The notes under the pieces: model-generated | Seen by the model: the letters and a program-made list of their open reading frames with translations, nothing else | What the model was told of the DNA's origin: nothing | Databases searched by the model: none | Part shown: positions 1 through 8,095 of the stretch, piece after piece | Layout of the letters: each line of letters starts with the position of its first letter | How positions within the stretch are numbered: position 1 is the first letter of the stretch | Source: Dryocola clanedunensis_A | Lineage (GTDB): Bacteria > Pseudomonadota > Gammaproteobacteria > Enterobacterales > Enterobacteriaceae | Assembly: GCA_038405435.1 (NCBI GenBank) | Contig: JBBYHZ010000001.1 | Reading direction: 5' to 3' (one strand) | DNA: 64,000 nt | Position numbers and translations under genes: made by a program

Positions 1-374
1 ACCAGGATAAGGCCGTCCGGCGTCTGTAGCAGTGAAGGGACGAGCGGCGGAACGCCTGAAGCAGCCAGTTCAGGACATTGCGTAGCGAGCAGACGCAAGG
101 CGAGTGAACAGCCGTGAAGCTGGCGAAAAGCGTTCGCGCGCAGGCGGAGGCCACTGGCAGACGTGACGGCGAAATCAAGCTGCCCACACTCTTCCAGCTC
201 CTTTTGCTGCGGCGGCGACAGCCACTGTGCCAGCAGCGCTTCTGGCTGCGGGGCGGTTTCGGGACAGGGTTCAAGCCGCCCCTGCCTTCGCCAGCGTGCA
301 GATTGCCCCGTACACAGGTGTAGATCGGAGACGTTATGCTTTACACTAAGGGCCAAAATTTCTTCGATATCCAT
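1..374 (-). CDS. yggR: YggR, PilT-like ATPase (N-terminal part, cut by window edge)
   Basis: Reading leftward from ATG at 374, the frame stays open to the edge of the window (about 124 codons). The translation begins MDIEEILALSVKHNVSDLHL, which is the start of E. coli YggR almost residue for residue. YggR belongs to the PilT/GspE secretion ATPase family; the segment seen is the PAS-like N-terminal domain that precedes the Walker A region, so the ATPase motifs lie outside the window. The gene is divergent from yggS with only 14 bases between the two starts, the same arrangement as in E. coli. Its biological role is poorly defined even in E. coli. Confidence 0.85.
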   Translation of the reverse strand, partial: MDIEEILALSVKHNVSDLHLCTGQSARWRRQGRLEPCPETAPQPEALLAQWLSPPQQKELEECGQLDFAVTSASGLRLRANAFRQLHGCSLALRLLATQCPELAASGVPPLVPSLLQTPDGLIL

Positions 375-388
375 ATCATTCCCAGCCT

Positions 389-1093
389 ATGAACGAGATA
401 GCGAACAACCTGGCACAGGTTAAAGACAAAATCTCGGCGGCAGCCGCGCGCTGCGGCCGTTCTCCAGAAGAAGTTACTTTGCTTGCAGTGAGCAAAACAA
501 AACCTGCGGGCGCCCTCGCAGAAGCGATGGAAGCCGGGCAGCGTGCTTTTGGCGAAAACTACGTGCAGGAAGGCGTGGATAAAATCCGTCACTTTGCAGA
601 ACAGGGCAAAGAACCGCTGACGTGGCACTTTATCGGCCCGCTGCAGTCGAACAAAAGCCGTCTGGTGGCAGAGCATTTTGACTGGTGCCACACGGTGGAC
701 AGGCTGAAAATCGCCGTGCGCCTGAACGAACAGCGCCCGGCGGGAATGCCGCCGCTTAACGTCCTGATTCAGATTAATATCAGCGACGAGAACAGCAAAT
801 CCGGCATCGCCCTGAGCGAGCTTGATGCGCTGGCGGAAGCGATAGCCGAGCTGCCGAATCTGACATTACGCGGTTTAATGGCGATCCCGGCCCCTGAACC
901 TGATTACGATCGTCAGTTCGCCGTCTGTAAGCAGATGGCGGCGGCGTTCGAATCGTTAAAAAGCCGTTTCCCAACGGTGGACACTTTATCTCTTGGCATG
1001 ACCGATGACATGGACGCCGCGATCGCTGCTGGTAGCACCATGGTGCGCATTGGAACCGCTATTTTCGGCGCGCGGGATTACCCTGCTCGTTAA
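389..1093 (+). CDS. yggS: YggS/PLPBP, PLP homeostasis protein
   Basis: A 234-residue protein of the PLP-binding COG0325 family (YggS, PLPBP), about the same length as the E. coli protein and nearly identical over most of it. The PLP lysine lies in AVSKTKP at about residue 36, and the glycine-rich phosphate-binding end of the alanine-racemase-like barrel, TMVRIGTAIFGARD, is present at the C terminus. The family has no known catalytic reaction; it buffers cytosolic pyridoxal phosphate and affects amino-acid and vitamin B6 balance. It begins the run yggS-yggT-yggU-rdgB-hemW, whose short gaps and overlaps suggest one operon. Confidence 0.95.
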   Translation: MNEIANNLAQVKDKISAAAARCGRSPEEVTLLAVSKTKPAGALAEAMEAGQRAFGENYVQEGVDKIRHFAEQGKEPLTWHFIGPLQSNKSRLVAEHFDWCHTVDRLKIAVRLNEQRPAGMPPLNVLIQINISDENSKSGIALSELDALAEAIAELPNLTLRGLMAIPAPEPDYDRQFAVCKQMAAAFESLKSRFPTVDTLSLGMTDDMDAAIAAGSTMVRIGTAIFGARDYPAR

Positions 1094-1117
1094 TCATTAT
1101 AATTATTGAGGAACGCC

Positions 1118-1672
1118 ATGCTGACGTTGACTTTCCTGGTCAAAACGCTGATTGAACTGTACGTGATGGTGCTGCTGATCCGCATCTGGATGCAGTGGTC
1201 GCGCTGTGACTTTTACAACCCGTTCGCCCAGTTTATCGTTAAAATTACCCAGCCGATTGTCGGCCCGCTGCGCCGTGTCATTCCGTCCATCGGGCCGATA
1301 GATACCTCTTCGCTGCTGGTCGCGTTTATTCTCACCACGCTGAAATACCCGATTCTGCTGCTGATTCAGGTTGGCGCGCTGTCTCTTGACCCGATGAACC
1401 TGCTGGTCGGCCTGCTGTCGCTGCTGAAATCCGCCGGTACGCTGGTATTCTGGGTGATCATCATCCGCTCGCTGATGAGCTGGATAAGCCAGGGCCGCAG
1501 CCCGATTGAATACGTGCTGATGCAGCTGACCGAGCCGATGATGGCGCCGATCCGCCGCGTGCTTCCCGCGATGGGCGGCATTGATTTCTCCGCGATGGTG
1601 GTCATTCTGATCCTTTATGCCCTGAACTATCTCGGCATGGATCTGTTCCCGGGGCTCTGGTTCCTGCTGTGA
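1118..1672 (+). CDS. yggT: YggT, YGGT-family inner membrane protein
   Basis: A 184-residue membrane protein with two tandem YGGT units, each built as hydrophobic helix, then a PI(V/R)xPxRRxxP-type loop (IVGPLRRVIPSIGPID and MAPIRRVLPAMGGID), then hydrophobic helix. A TTG at 1106 would add four residues, but I prefer the ATG at 1118: it follows a purine-rich ATTGAGGA and the product then begins like E. coli YggT. It sits 24 bases after yggS and overlaps yggU by four bases (ATGA-type coupling with GTG). Its function is unproven; the family is linked to osmotic shock tolerance and, in other lineages, to division and membrane organisation. Confidence 0.9.
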   Translation: MLTLTFLVKTLIELYVMVLLIRIWMQWSRCDFYNPFAQFIVKITQPIVGPLRRVIPSIGPIDTSSLLVAFILTTLKYPILLLIQVGALSLDPMNLLVGLLSLLKSAGTLVFWVIIIRSLMSWISQGRSPIEYVLMQLTEPMMAPIRRVLPAMGGIDFSAMVVILILYALNYLGMDLFPGLWFLL

Positions 1673-1959
1673 GTGCAGTAAGCCAGACCGCCGACGGGCT
1701 GGTTTTGCGGCTGTATATTCAGCCCAAGGCCAGCCGGGACAGCATTGTCGGGCTGCATGGCGACGAGCTAAAAGTCGCCATCACCGCCCCGCCGGTAGAC
1801 GGCAAGGCCAACGCCCACCTGGTGAAGTATCTGGCGAAGCTGTTTCGCGTTGCCAAAGGCCAGGTGCTGGTTGAAAAAGGCGAGCTTGGCCGCCATAAGC
1901 AAATCAAGATTATCGACCCGCAACAAATCCCGACGGAAGTCGCGGCATTGCTCGAATAA
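1669..1959 (+). CDS. yggU: YggU, DUF167 family protein
   Basis: A 96-residue protein of the UPF0235/DUF167 family with the family core QPKASRDSIVGLHGDE and ITAPPVDGKANAHL, matching E. coli YggU along its length. The start is GTG at 1669, overlapping the yggT stop by four bases, which points to translational coupling. The fold is known from structures but no activity is established. Position between yggT and rdgB is exactly as in E. coli. Confidence 0.93.
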   Translation: MSAVSQTADGLVLRLYIQPKASRDSIVGLHGDELKVAITAPPVDGKANAHLVKYLAKLFRVAKGQVLVEKGELGRHKQIKIIDPQQIPTEVAALLE

Positions 1960-1971
1960 CAGGATCCCACT

Positions 1972-2565
1972 ATGCAAAAAGTTGTCCTCGCTACCGGTAA
2001 CGCCGGTAAAGTGCGTGAACTCGCCGATCTGCTTCAGGATTTCGGTCTGGACGTCGTCGCACAAACTGAACTGGGCGTAGAATCCGCCGAAGAGACGGGC
2101 CTGACGTTCATCGAGAACGCCATTCTGAAAGCACGTCATGCCGCGCAGATTACCGGTCTGCCGGCCCTTGCCGATGACTCAGGTCTGGCCGTGGACGTGC
2201 TGGGCGGCGCGCCGGGCATCTATTCCGCTCGCTATGCGGGTGAGGATGCCAGCGACCAGCAGAACCTTGAGAAGCTGCTTGCTACACTAAAAGATGTCCC
2301 GGAAGAGCAGCGTAAGGCGCAGTTCCACTGCGTGCTGGTCTATATGCGCCATGCTGAAGACCCAACGCCGCTGGTGTTCCACGGCAGCTGGGTGGGCGTC
2401 ATCACCCGCGAGGCCGCAGGCGCAGGCGGCTTTGGTTACGATCCGATCTTCTTTGTCCCGAGCGAGGGCAAAACCGCCGCGGAGCTAACCCGCGACGAGA
2501 AACGCGCAATATCCCACCGTGGGCAGGCGCTGAAACTGTTACTGGAAGCAATGAAAAATGGCTAA
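1972..2565 (+). CDS. rdgB: RdgB, dITP/XTP pyrophosphatase
   Basis: A 197-residue Ham1/RdgB-family nucleotide-pool sanitiser that hydrolyses dITP, ITP and XTP to monophosphates, keeping deaminated purines out of DNA and RNA. The substrate and metal motifs are visible: TGNAGKVRELADLL at residues 7-20 (TGNxxK), the acidic ADDSGL motif at about 67-72, GFGYDPIFF and the C-terminal SHRGQALK. Length equals E. coli RdgB. It follows yggU by 12 bases and overlaps hemW by eight bases, so the two are probably translated from one message. Confidence 0.96.
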   Translation: MQKVVLATGNAGKVRELADLLQDFGLDVVAQTELGVESAEETGLTFIENAILKARHAAQITGLPALADDSGLAVDVLGGAPGIYSARYAGEDASDQQNLEKLLATLKDVPEEQRKAQFHCVLVYMRHAEDPTPLVFHGSWVGVITREAAGAGGFGYDPIFFVPSEGKTAAELTRDEKRAISHRGQALKLLLEAMKNG

Positions 2566-3694
2566 TTTGCCGCCGCTGAGCCTCTATATTCACATCCCGT
2601 GGTGCGTGCAGAAGTGCCCCTACTGTGACTTCAACTCCCACGCGCTGAAGGGCGACGTGCCGCACGATGAGTACGTCAGCCACCTGCTGCGCGACCTTGC
2701 AGTCGACGCGCCTATGGCACAGGGTCGTGAAATAAAGACCATTTTTATCGGCGGCGGTACGCCGAGCCTGCTCTCCAGCGAAGCGATGCAAAACCTGCTC
2801 GACGGCGTTCGTGCCTGCCTGCCGCTGGCGGCGGACGCGGAAATCACCATGGAAGCGAACCCCGGCACCGTCGAAGCGGACCGCTTCGTGGGCTACCAGC
2901 GCGCGGGCGTGAACCGTATTTCAATTGGCGTGCAGAGCTTTAGCGAGCAGAAGCTCAAGCGTCTGGGCCGCATCCATGACTCAGGCGAGGCGAAGCGCGC
3001 GGCGAATCTGGCGAGCGGCCTTGGCCTGCGCAGTTTTAACCTGGATCTGATGCACGGCCTGCCGGACCAGACGCTGGAAGAGGCGCTGGACGATCTTCGC
3101 CAGGCCATTGAGCTGAATCCCCCGCATCTTTCCTGGTATCAGTTGACCATTGAGCCAAACACGCTCTTCAGCTCGCGTCCGCCAAAGCTGCCGGACGACG
3201 ACGCTCTGTGGGATATCTTCGAGCAGGGCGACAGGCTGCTGACCGCTGCGGGCTATCAGCAGTACGAAACCTCTGCCTATGCGAAGCCGGGCTACCAGTG
3301 CCAGCACAACCTGAACTACTGGCGCTTTGGGGATTACCTGGGCATCGGCTGCGGCGCGCACGGTAAAGTGACTTTCCCGGACGGACGCATTCTGCGGACC
3401 GCAAAAACGCGGCATCCGCGTGGCTACATGGAAGGGAAGTACATGGACCGCCAGCACGACGTGGAACAGGCCGACAAGCCGTTCGAGTTCTTTATGAACC
3501 GCTTCCGCCTGCTGGAAGCCGCGCCGCGCCAAGAGTTCACGCTTTATACAGGTCTGGATGAGTCAGTGATCCGCCCGCAGCTCGACGAGGCGATTGCGAA
3601 GGATTATCTGGTGGAGACGGCGGAAACCTGGCAGATAACCGAGCATGGGAAGCTGTTTCTCAATTCCCTGCTGGAGATCTTCCTGGCGGAGTAA
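2558..3694 (+). CDS. hemW: HemW, radical-SAM heme chaperone
   Basis: A 378-residue radical SAM protein. The [4Fe-4S] motif CxxxCxxC followed by an aromatic residue is present as CVQKCPYCDF at residues 16-25, followed by the SAM-binding FIGGGTPS and the EANPGT motif. The C-terminal HemN-like domain is complete. HemW was long annotated as an oxygen-independent coproporphyrinogen oxidase, but it binds heme and delivers it to respiratory enzymes; the motif here (rather than the HemN pattern) and the rdgB neighbourhood support HemW. It is the last gene of the yggS operon; a REP-type palindrome follows immediately. Confidence 0.95.
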   Translation: MANLPPLSLYIHIPWCVQKCPYCDFNSHALKGDVPHDEYVSHLLRDLAVDAPMAQGREIKTIFIGGGTPSLLSSEAMQNLLDGVRACLPLAADAEITMEANPGTVEADRFVGYQRAGVNRISIGVQSFSEQKLKRLGRIHDSGEAKRAANLASGLGLRSFNLDLMHGLPDQTLEEALDDLRQAIELNPPHLSWYQLTIEPNTLFSSRPPKLPDDDALWDIFEQGDRLLTAAGYQQYETSAYAKPGYQCQHNLNYWRFGDYLGIGCGAHGKVTFPDGRILRTAKTRHPRGYMEGKYMDRQHDVEQADKPFEFFMNRFRLLEAAPRQEFTLYTGLDESVIRPQLDEAIAKDYLVETAETWQITEHGKLFLNSLLEIFLAE

Positions 3695-3702
3695 AAACCA
3701 GC

Positions 3703-3768
3703 GGCGGATGACGCTGCGCTACGAATTCTCATCCTTCCGTAGGTCGGATAAGCGCAGCGTCATCCGAC
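3703..3768. repeat. REP-type palindrome pair
   Basis: Two inverted copies of the same 17-18-base unit face each other: GGCGGATGACGCTGCGCT at 3703-3720 and AGCGCAGCGTCATCCGAC at 3751-3768, separated by about 30 bases. The same unit recurs at 17404-17470. The size, the GC-rich stem, and the location between the convergent ends of hemW and the sugar porter are typical of enterobacterial repetitive extragenic palindromes (REP/BIME). It can also serve as a message-stabilising or terminating stem-loop for both genes. Confidence 0.85.
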
Positions 3769-3774
3769 ATATCT

Positions 3775-5145
3775 TTAGCTTCGCTGCATCTCGCGCCCAA
3801 TCTGCTCCAGAGATTTGCTCTTCGTTTCGGGAATAAAGAACAGCGTCAGTAAAAACCACAGCAGGCAGAAGAAGCCGTAGATCAGGAACGGGAAGCCGCC
3901 GTTAAAAACCTCCCGCAGCCACGGGCTGTCGTTCATCATCGGGAAGGTCTGCGCCACGACGAAGTTTGACGCCCAGATGAGAAACACCGACAGCGCCATC
4001 AGCTTATCGCGTATGGCGTTCGGCGAAAGCTCCGGCAGAATTATCCACAGCACCGGGCCCACCGTCCCGCCGAACAGCAGAATGTAGACGATAATCAGCG
4101 CCAGCATCCACAGGCTGGTGATTTGCATCCACACCAGAATCCCCAGCAGCACGATGCTGATTAAACATCCCAGATTGCCCACCAGCAGCAGTTTGCGGCG
4201 GCCTATTTTTTCCACCACTTTTACCGCCCACGCCGCCGCCAGGAAGAAGGCGACGCCGATAATAATCTGCTGCCAGAAGGCCGCTTTCGCACTGGCAATG
4301 CCGATGCTCTCAACCAGCACGTTGCCGTAGTAAAGCACCGCGTTAATACCGCACAGATTAGCGAGCGTCGCCATACTCAGCACAGCAAACACAACCCTGC
4401 GGTTATGCGGCGCGAGCAGAGATTCGCGGAGCGCCTCACCCGCTGAGTTCTGGAACGTCGCTTTGATCTCCTCAATCATGCTGCCCGTCGGGCAATCCGC
4501 GCCGTTGATGCTCATCAGCACCTTCGCCGCCCTCGCCTCCTGCTGCTTCTTCACCAGCCAGCGTGGGGATTCGGGCACAAAACTCAGCAGCACCACAAAC
4601 AGGATGGCGGGGATTGCCTCGGAGGCAAACATCCAGCGCCAGGACTGATTCACCGACCAGACAACGTCCGGGCTAAGCTCGGAGATCAGCGTATTGACGA
4701 TATAGACCAGCAGCATGCCGCCTGCGATCATCAGCTGATACAGGCCGGACATCTTCCCACGGATCTCCTTAGCGGAAATTTCGCTGATATAGACCGGCGC
4801 CGCAAGGGAGGCCAGGCCGACGCCCAGTCCGCCAACGATCCTGAAGAAAACAAAAGTCGCGAAGTCCTGCGGCAGCGCCGTCCCTACGGCGGAAATTAAG
4901 ATCAGCCAGGCGGTAACCAGCAGCGTTTTTTTACGCCCGAGGTAGTCCGTTAAATATTGACCGCCCAGCCCGCCGACCATGCAGCCAATTAAGGCGGAGG
5001 CAACGGCCCAGCCCGTCTCCATGCTGTTAAGCGCAAAATAGGCGCTTAGATTCTGGATCGCACCGGCAATCACTGCCGTATCGTAGCCAAATAATAAGCC
5101 ACCCAGCGACACAATTGTCGCCAGCTTCAGGTTAACCTTATTCAT
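3775..5145 (-). CDS. MFS sugar porter (sugar porter family, XylE/GalP-like)
   Basis: A 456-residue, 12-helix major facilitator of the sugar porter family, expected in the inner membrane as a sugar/H+ symporter. Signature motifs are present: GRKKT after helix 2, PESPRWL after helix 6, KIGRRK between helices 8 and 9, and PETKSKSLEQIGRE at the C terminus. It is the last gene of the leftward sugar operon, 67 bases after the RbsD-like gene. The operon contains a second, different porter (5736-7115), so one of the two may import a related substrate or work in export. The exact substrate cannot be read from the sequence. Confidence 0.85.
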   Translation of the reverse strand: MNKVNLKLATIVSLGGLLFGYDTAVIAGAIQNLSAYFALNSMETGWAVASALIGCMVGGLGGQYLTDYLGRKKTLLVTAWLILISAVGTALPQDFATFVFFRIVGGLGVGLASLAAPVYISEISAKEIRGKMSGLYQLMIAGGMLLVYIVNTLISELSPDVVWSVNQSWRWMFASEAIPAILFVVLLSFVPESPRWLVKKQQEARAAKVLMSINGADCPTGSMIEEIKATFQNSAGEALRESLLAPHNRRVVFAVLSMATLANLCGINAVLYYGNVLVESIGIASAKAAFWQQIIIGVAFFLAAAWAVKVVEKIGRRKLLLVGNLGCLISIVLLGILVWMQITSLWMLALIIVYILLFGGTVGPVLWIILPELSPNAIRDKLMALSVFLIWASNFVVAQTFPMMNDSPWLREVFNGGFPFLIYGFFCLLWFLLTLFFIPETKSKSLEQIGREMQRS

Positions 5146-5212
5146 AATATGATCTCTTTAGCCGAAGTGAATATTTATAGTTATGGCGATAAAAGAGTGG
5201 CAGCCGGACATA

Positions 5213-5707
5213 TCATCCTAACTGCGGAATAACATTTTCTTTTATTCTCCGGCTGCGCTCCTGATATTCAGGCAGCGGCGTCATACCCTCTTTAAACCAG
5301 GCGGCGGGATCGGTGCTGGCTACCATGGCAAAATTAGCCCACGGATTTAGCGACCCCGAGCGGATCACAACTTTGGCTCGCGGCGCAACTGAAGCGATAA
5401 GCTCCTGGTGGGCGATGGCCTCAAAGTCCGCCCCGGATCCGGTAAATATCCCCTGCACATCGCGATAAAGCTGCGGATTAAATGCCGGAACGTCGCTGGC
5501 CATGGTGATTTTGTCGAAGAACAGCTCCTGGCGCAGCACGCGTAATATTTCCAGCACGTCTACGCTGCCGGGATAAAAACCAAGGTCGATTCGGTTAGCG
5601 TCGGCAGGAATGGGAAAACCGGCGTCCGTCACCAGTAAAATATCTGAATGACCTAAGGTGGCTAAGGCGTGCGCTAACTGCGGATGTAATATCCTTCCAA
5701 GTCTCAT
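5213..5707 (-). CDS. RbsD/FucU-family sugar mutarotase
   Basis: A 164-residue protein with the RbsD-type core: the catalytic-type His in LGHSDILLVTDAGFPIP near residue 20, RIDLGF, and the C-terminal VIRSGSLNPWANFAMV motif that corresponds to VIRSGECSPYANI of E. coli RbsD. RbsD proteins interconvert pyran and furan or beta and alpha forms of free sugars before phosphorylation. It is about 25 residues longer than E. coli RbsD, with an extra C-terminal tail. It sits between two sugar porters in an operon with two sugar kinases, so it probably supplies the kinase with the correct ring form. The substrate is unknown. Confidence 0.8.
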   Translation of the reverse strand: MRLGRILHPQLAHALATLGHSDILLVTDAGFPIPADANRIDLGFYPGSVDVLEILRVLRQELFFDKITMASDVPAFNPQLYRDVQGIFTGSGADFEAIAHQELIASVAPRAKVVIRSGSLNPWANFAMVASTDPAAWFKEGMTPLPEYQERSRRIKENVIPQLG

Positions 5708-5735
5708 AATATTATCCTCTGGTTGGCATTTATTA

Positions 5736-7115
5736 TTATGGAGCCTGCAGCTCGTTTAATTTATGGATTTCTCTTTCTATTTCCTCAAGGGTTTTGCCTT
5801 TGGTTTCTGGCACCAGCGTTAAAACAAATATCAGCGCCAGCACGGATATCCCGGCAAAAATAAAGAATGTTTTCGAGGCGCTGATATTTTCGACCAGCAC
5901 CGGAAAATATCGCGAGACGAAGAAGTTGCCGCCCCACAGGGCAAAGGTGGCGATAGAAGCCGCCACGCCGCGAACGTGCGTCGGGAAAATTTCAGAGATC
6001 AGTACGTAGGTGACCGTGCCAAAAGAGACGGCAAAAATGGCGACATAGGCCAGGATAAGCATCAGCAGCAGGCTGGTGTTCGAGGCGTCAACGCGGAACA
6101 GCTCGCCAATCCCCGCCAGCATCAACGCCATGCCGGTGGCCCCAAAAATCAGCAGCGAACGCCGCCCGACCCTATCGATAATCCACAGGGAAACGAGCGT
6201 CGAGAGCACCAGCGTGATACCAATCAGCACCGTAAAGGACATCGCCCCGTTGATATCCTCCCCGGCGGTTTTGAAGATCTCCGGCGCATAATAGAAGATG
6301 GCATTGATACCGGTAATCTGCTGGAACAGCGCCACCCCAAAGCCGATGACCAGCACCTTGCGCAGGCCGGGCGTTAACAGGTCACGAAGCCCTGCCTTAC
6401 TCTCTTCCCGTAACGATTGTTTGATGGCGGCCAGCTCCCTGCGGCTGGTTTCTTCATCCGGGTTTATGCGGCGCAGTACCGCAAGCCCCTGCTCGTCGCG
6501 ATTTTTACGAATCAGCCAGCGCGGGCTTTCCGGCACCACAACCAGCAGCAGCAGGAACAGCAGCGCGGGCGGGATGCCGGTGGCTAAAATGACCCGCCAG
6601 CCGTTTTCAACGTTCCAGGTCTCCGAGCCGTAGCGGGCGATCGTCGCCGCCACGCTGAAAACCACCAGGTTGCCGATGGTGTTAAAGAGCTGATTAAAAG
6701 AGACCAGCCGCCCGCGAATGCGCGCAGGCGACACCTCGGCGATATAGAGCGGCGCGATGGTGGTTTCAATGCCGATGCCCACGCCGACAAGAATGCGGAA
6801 CGCCACCAGCAGATCCGCAGAGTGGGCCAGCGCCTCGCCCATCACGCCAAACACAAAAATCAGCGCCGTCAGCAGCAGGACTTTTTTACGGCCAATGGCG
6901 TCCGACAGCGGCCCGGCGACGGCGACGCCGACGATACAGCCCACGATAATAGACGACGTGACCCAGCAGATACCGTTGGCGTCCAGGCTGAATTTTTCCT
7001 GCAAAAAGCCCACCGAGCCGGAAATGCTGCCGTTATCAAAGCCAAACAGAAAGCCCCCTACCGCCGTCACGAAGGCAATCAGCAGCACGCTGCGCATATA
7101 GGAATGATTTTTCAT
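5736..7115 (-). CDS. MFS sugar porter (sugar porter family), second copy
   Basis: A 459-residue sugar porter. I start it at the ATG at 7115 because GGAGAGAG lies just upstream and the product then opens with a normal first helix; the open frame extends to 7334, but the extra 73 residues overlap the upstream kinase gene and are not protein-like. Motifs: GRKK, a PESPRWL loop, DRVGRR, and PETKGKTLEEIEREIHKL at the end. It is only about one third identical by eye to the other porter in the operon, so they are not recent duplicates. It lies 20 bases after the PfkB kinase. Confidence 0.87.
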   Translation of the reverse strand: MKNHSYMRSVLLIAFVTAVGGFLFGFDNGSISGSVGFLQEKFSLDANGICWVTSSIIVGCIVGVAVAGPLSDAIGRKKVLLLTALIFVFGVMGEALAHSADLLVAFRILVGVGIGIETTIAPLYIAEVSPARIRGRLVSFNQLFNTIGNLVVFSVAATIARYGSETWNVENGWRVILATGIPPALLFLLLLVVVPESPRWLIRKNRDEQGLAVLRRINPDEETSRRELAAIKQSLREESKAGLRDLLTPGLRKVLVIGFGVALFQQITGINAIFYYAPEIFKTAGEDINGAMSFTVLIGITLVLSTLVSLWIIDRVGRRSLLIFGATGMALMLAGIGELFRVDASNTSLLLMLILAYVAIFAVSFGTVTYVLISEIFPTHVRGVAASIATFALWGGNFFVSRYFPVLVENISASKTFFIFAGISVLALIFVLTLVPETKGKTLEEIEREIHKLNELQAP

Positions 7116-7135
7116 TGCACTCTCTCCTGATGGGG

Positions 7136-8095
7136 TCATAGCCGCTCTCCGAACTGCATCCGGGATAACGGACGAACGGTGGATTGCTGCGCTAAAGCGT
7201 GCAGGGAAAGATGCGGCGCAAGGCCCGCCGTAATGCTTGCGGCATTGGCGGCACCGCAGGCGGCGGCAAAGGCCAGATGCCTTGCCCAGCCAGCCTGCGG
7301 CACCGTTAACAGGCTGGCAATCAGCCCCGCGCAATGCGCATCGCCGGAGCCGACGCTGCTTAAGGTTTTCACATCGGGCGACAGCACCTCAAAGCAGCCA
7401 TCCGGCGTTTGTGCCAGAGTCGGGCGCACGCCGTCGGTGATAATAACCGCGCTAACGCCCCTCTCCTGCCACTCGCTAATCAGCTCAGCTGAGCGCCCCT
7501 CGCTCACCTGATGCAGCTCATCCTTATTGATTTTGATGATGTCCGGCGTGGCCTGCGCGGCCGCAAGCAAGGCGGCTCCGTGGCTATCAAGCAGCGAGAG
7601 GACGTGGTGCTGACGGGCAAGCGCTATCCACTCGGCGTACTCACTCTCGCTGACCCCGTCGGGAAGCGAACCCGTGCAGATCAGCGCGGCGGCGGTCGGA
7701 AGCCGGGCGATAAGCCTGGCGTGCAGGTCGTGCAGCTCAGCGGAAGAAATTTCCGGCCCGCGGGCGTTATAGACGCTGGCTTTCAGGGGATCGTTTTGTT
7801 CAACGATCACCTCGCAGATACGCGTTTCACCGCTGATGCTGACCCAGCTTCCGGCCAGCCCCTCTTGTTCCAGTAAGGCTTCACACAGCCGCCCCGTCGC
7901 TCCGCCTAAAAATCCTACGAGCAGAGGAGAGGGCCACTCCGCATTGAGCTTTCGCAGTACGCGAGCGACGTTCACTCCTTTGCCGCCCGCCAGGGTTTTA
8001 TCGTCCAGCAGGCGATGCACCGTGCCCGGCCGCTGCTTTTCGACGATTAGCAGCCGCTCAACGGCGGTGTTCAACGACGCAATCAGAACGTTCAT
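7136..8095 (-). CDS. PfkB-family sugar kinase (1-phosphofructokinase/LacC type)
   Basis: A 319-residue ribokinase-superfamily kinase. N-terminal AGGKGVNVARVL is the pattern of the 1-phosphofructokinase/tagatose-6-phosphate kinase branch that phosphorylates sugar phosphates to bisphosphates. The C-terminal anion hole/base motif is SSVGSGDAHCAG: the catalytic Asp is kept, although the usual GAGDS/GSGDS is GSGDA here. It overlaps the upstream FGGY kinase by four bases, so the two kinases are translationally coupled. That suggests two consecutive phosphorylations followed by aldol cleavage by the divergent LsrF-like enzyme. Substrate not determined. Confidence 0.85.
   Translation of the reverse strand: MNVLIASLNTAVERLLIVEKQRPGTVHRLLDDKTLAGGKGVNVARVLRKLNAEWPSPLLVGFLGGATGRLCEALLEQEGLAGSWVSISGETRICEVIVEQNDPLKASVYNARGPEISSAELHDLHARLIARLPTAAALICTGSLPDGVSESEYAEWIALARQHHVLSLLDSHGAALLAAAQATPDIIKINKDELHQVSEGRSAELISEWQERGVSAVIITDGVRPTLAQTPDGCFEVLSPDVKTLSSVGSGDAHCAGLIASLLTVPQAGWARHLAFAAACGAANAASITAGLAPHLSLHALAQQSTVRPLSRMQFGERL

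Noticed and set aside
5736..7334. 532-residue version of the second sugar porter
   Set aside because: The first 73 residues overlap the PfkB kinase gene and lack a ribosome site; ATG 7115 has a good one and gives the normal porter length.
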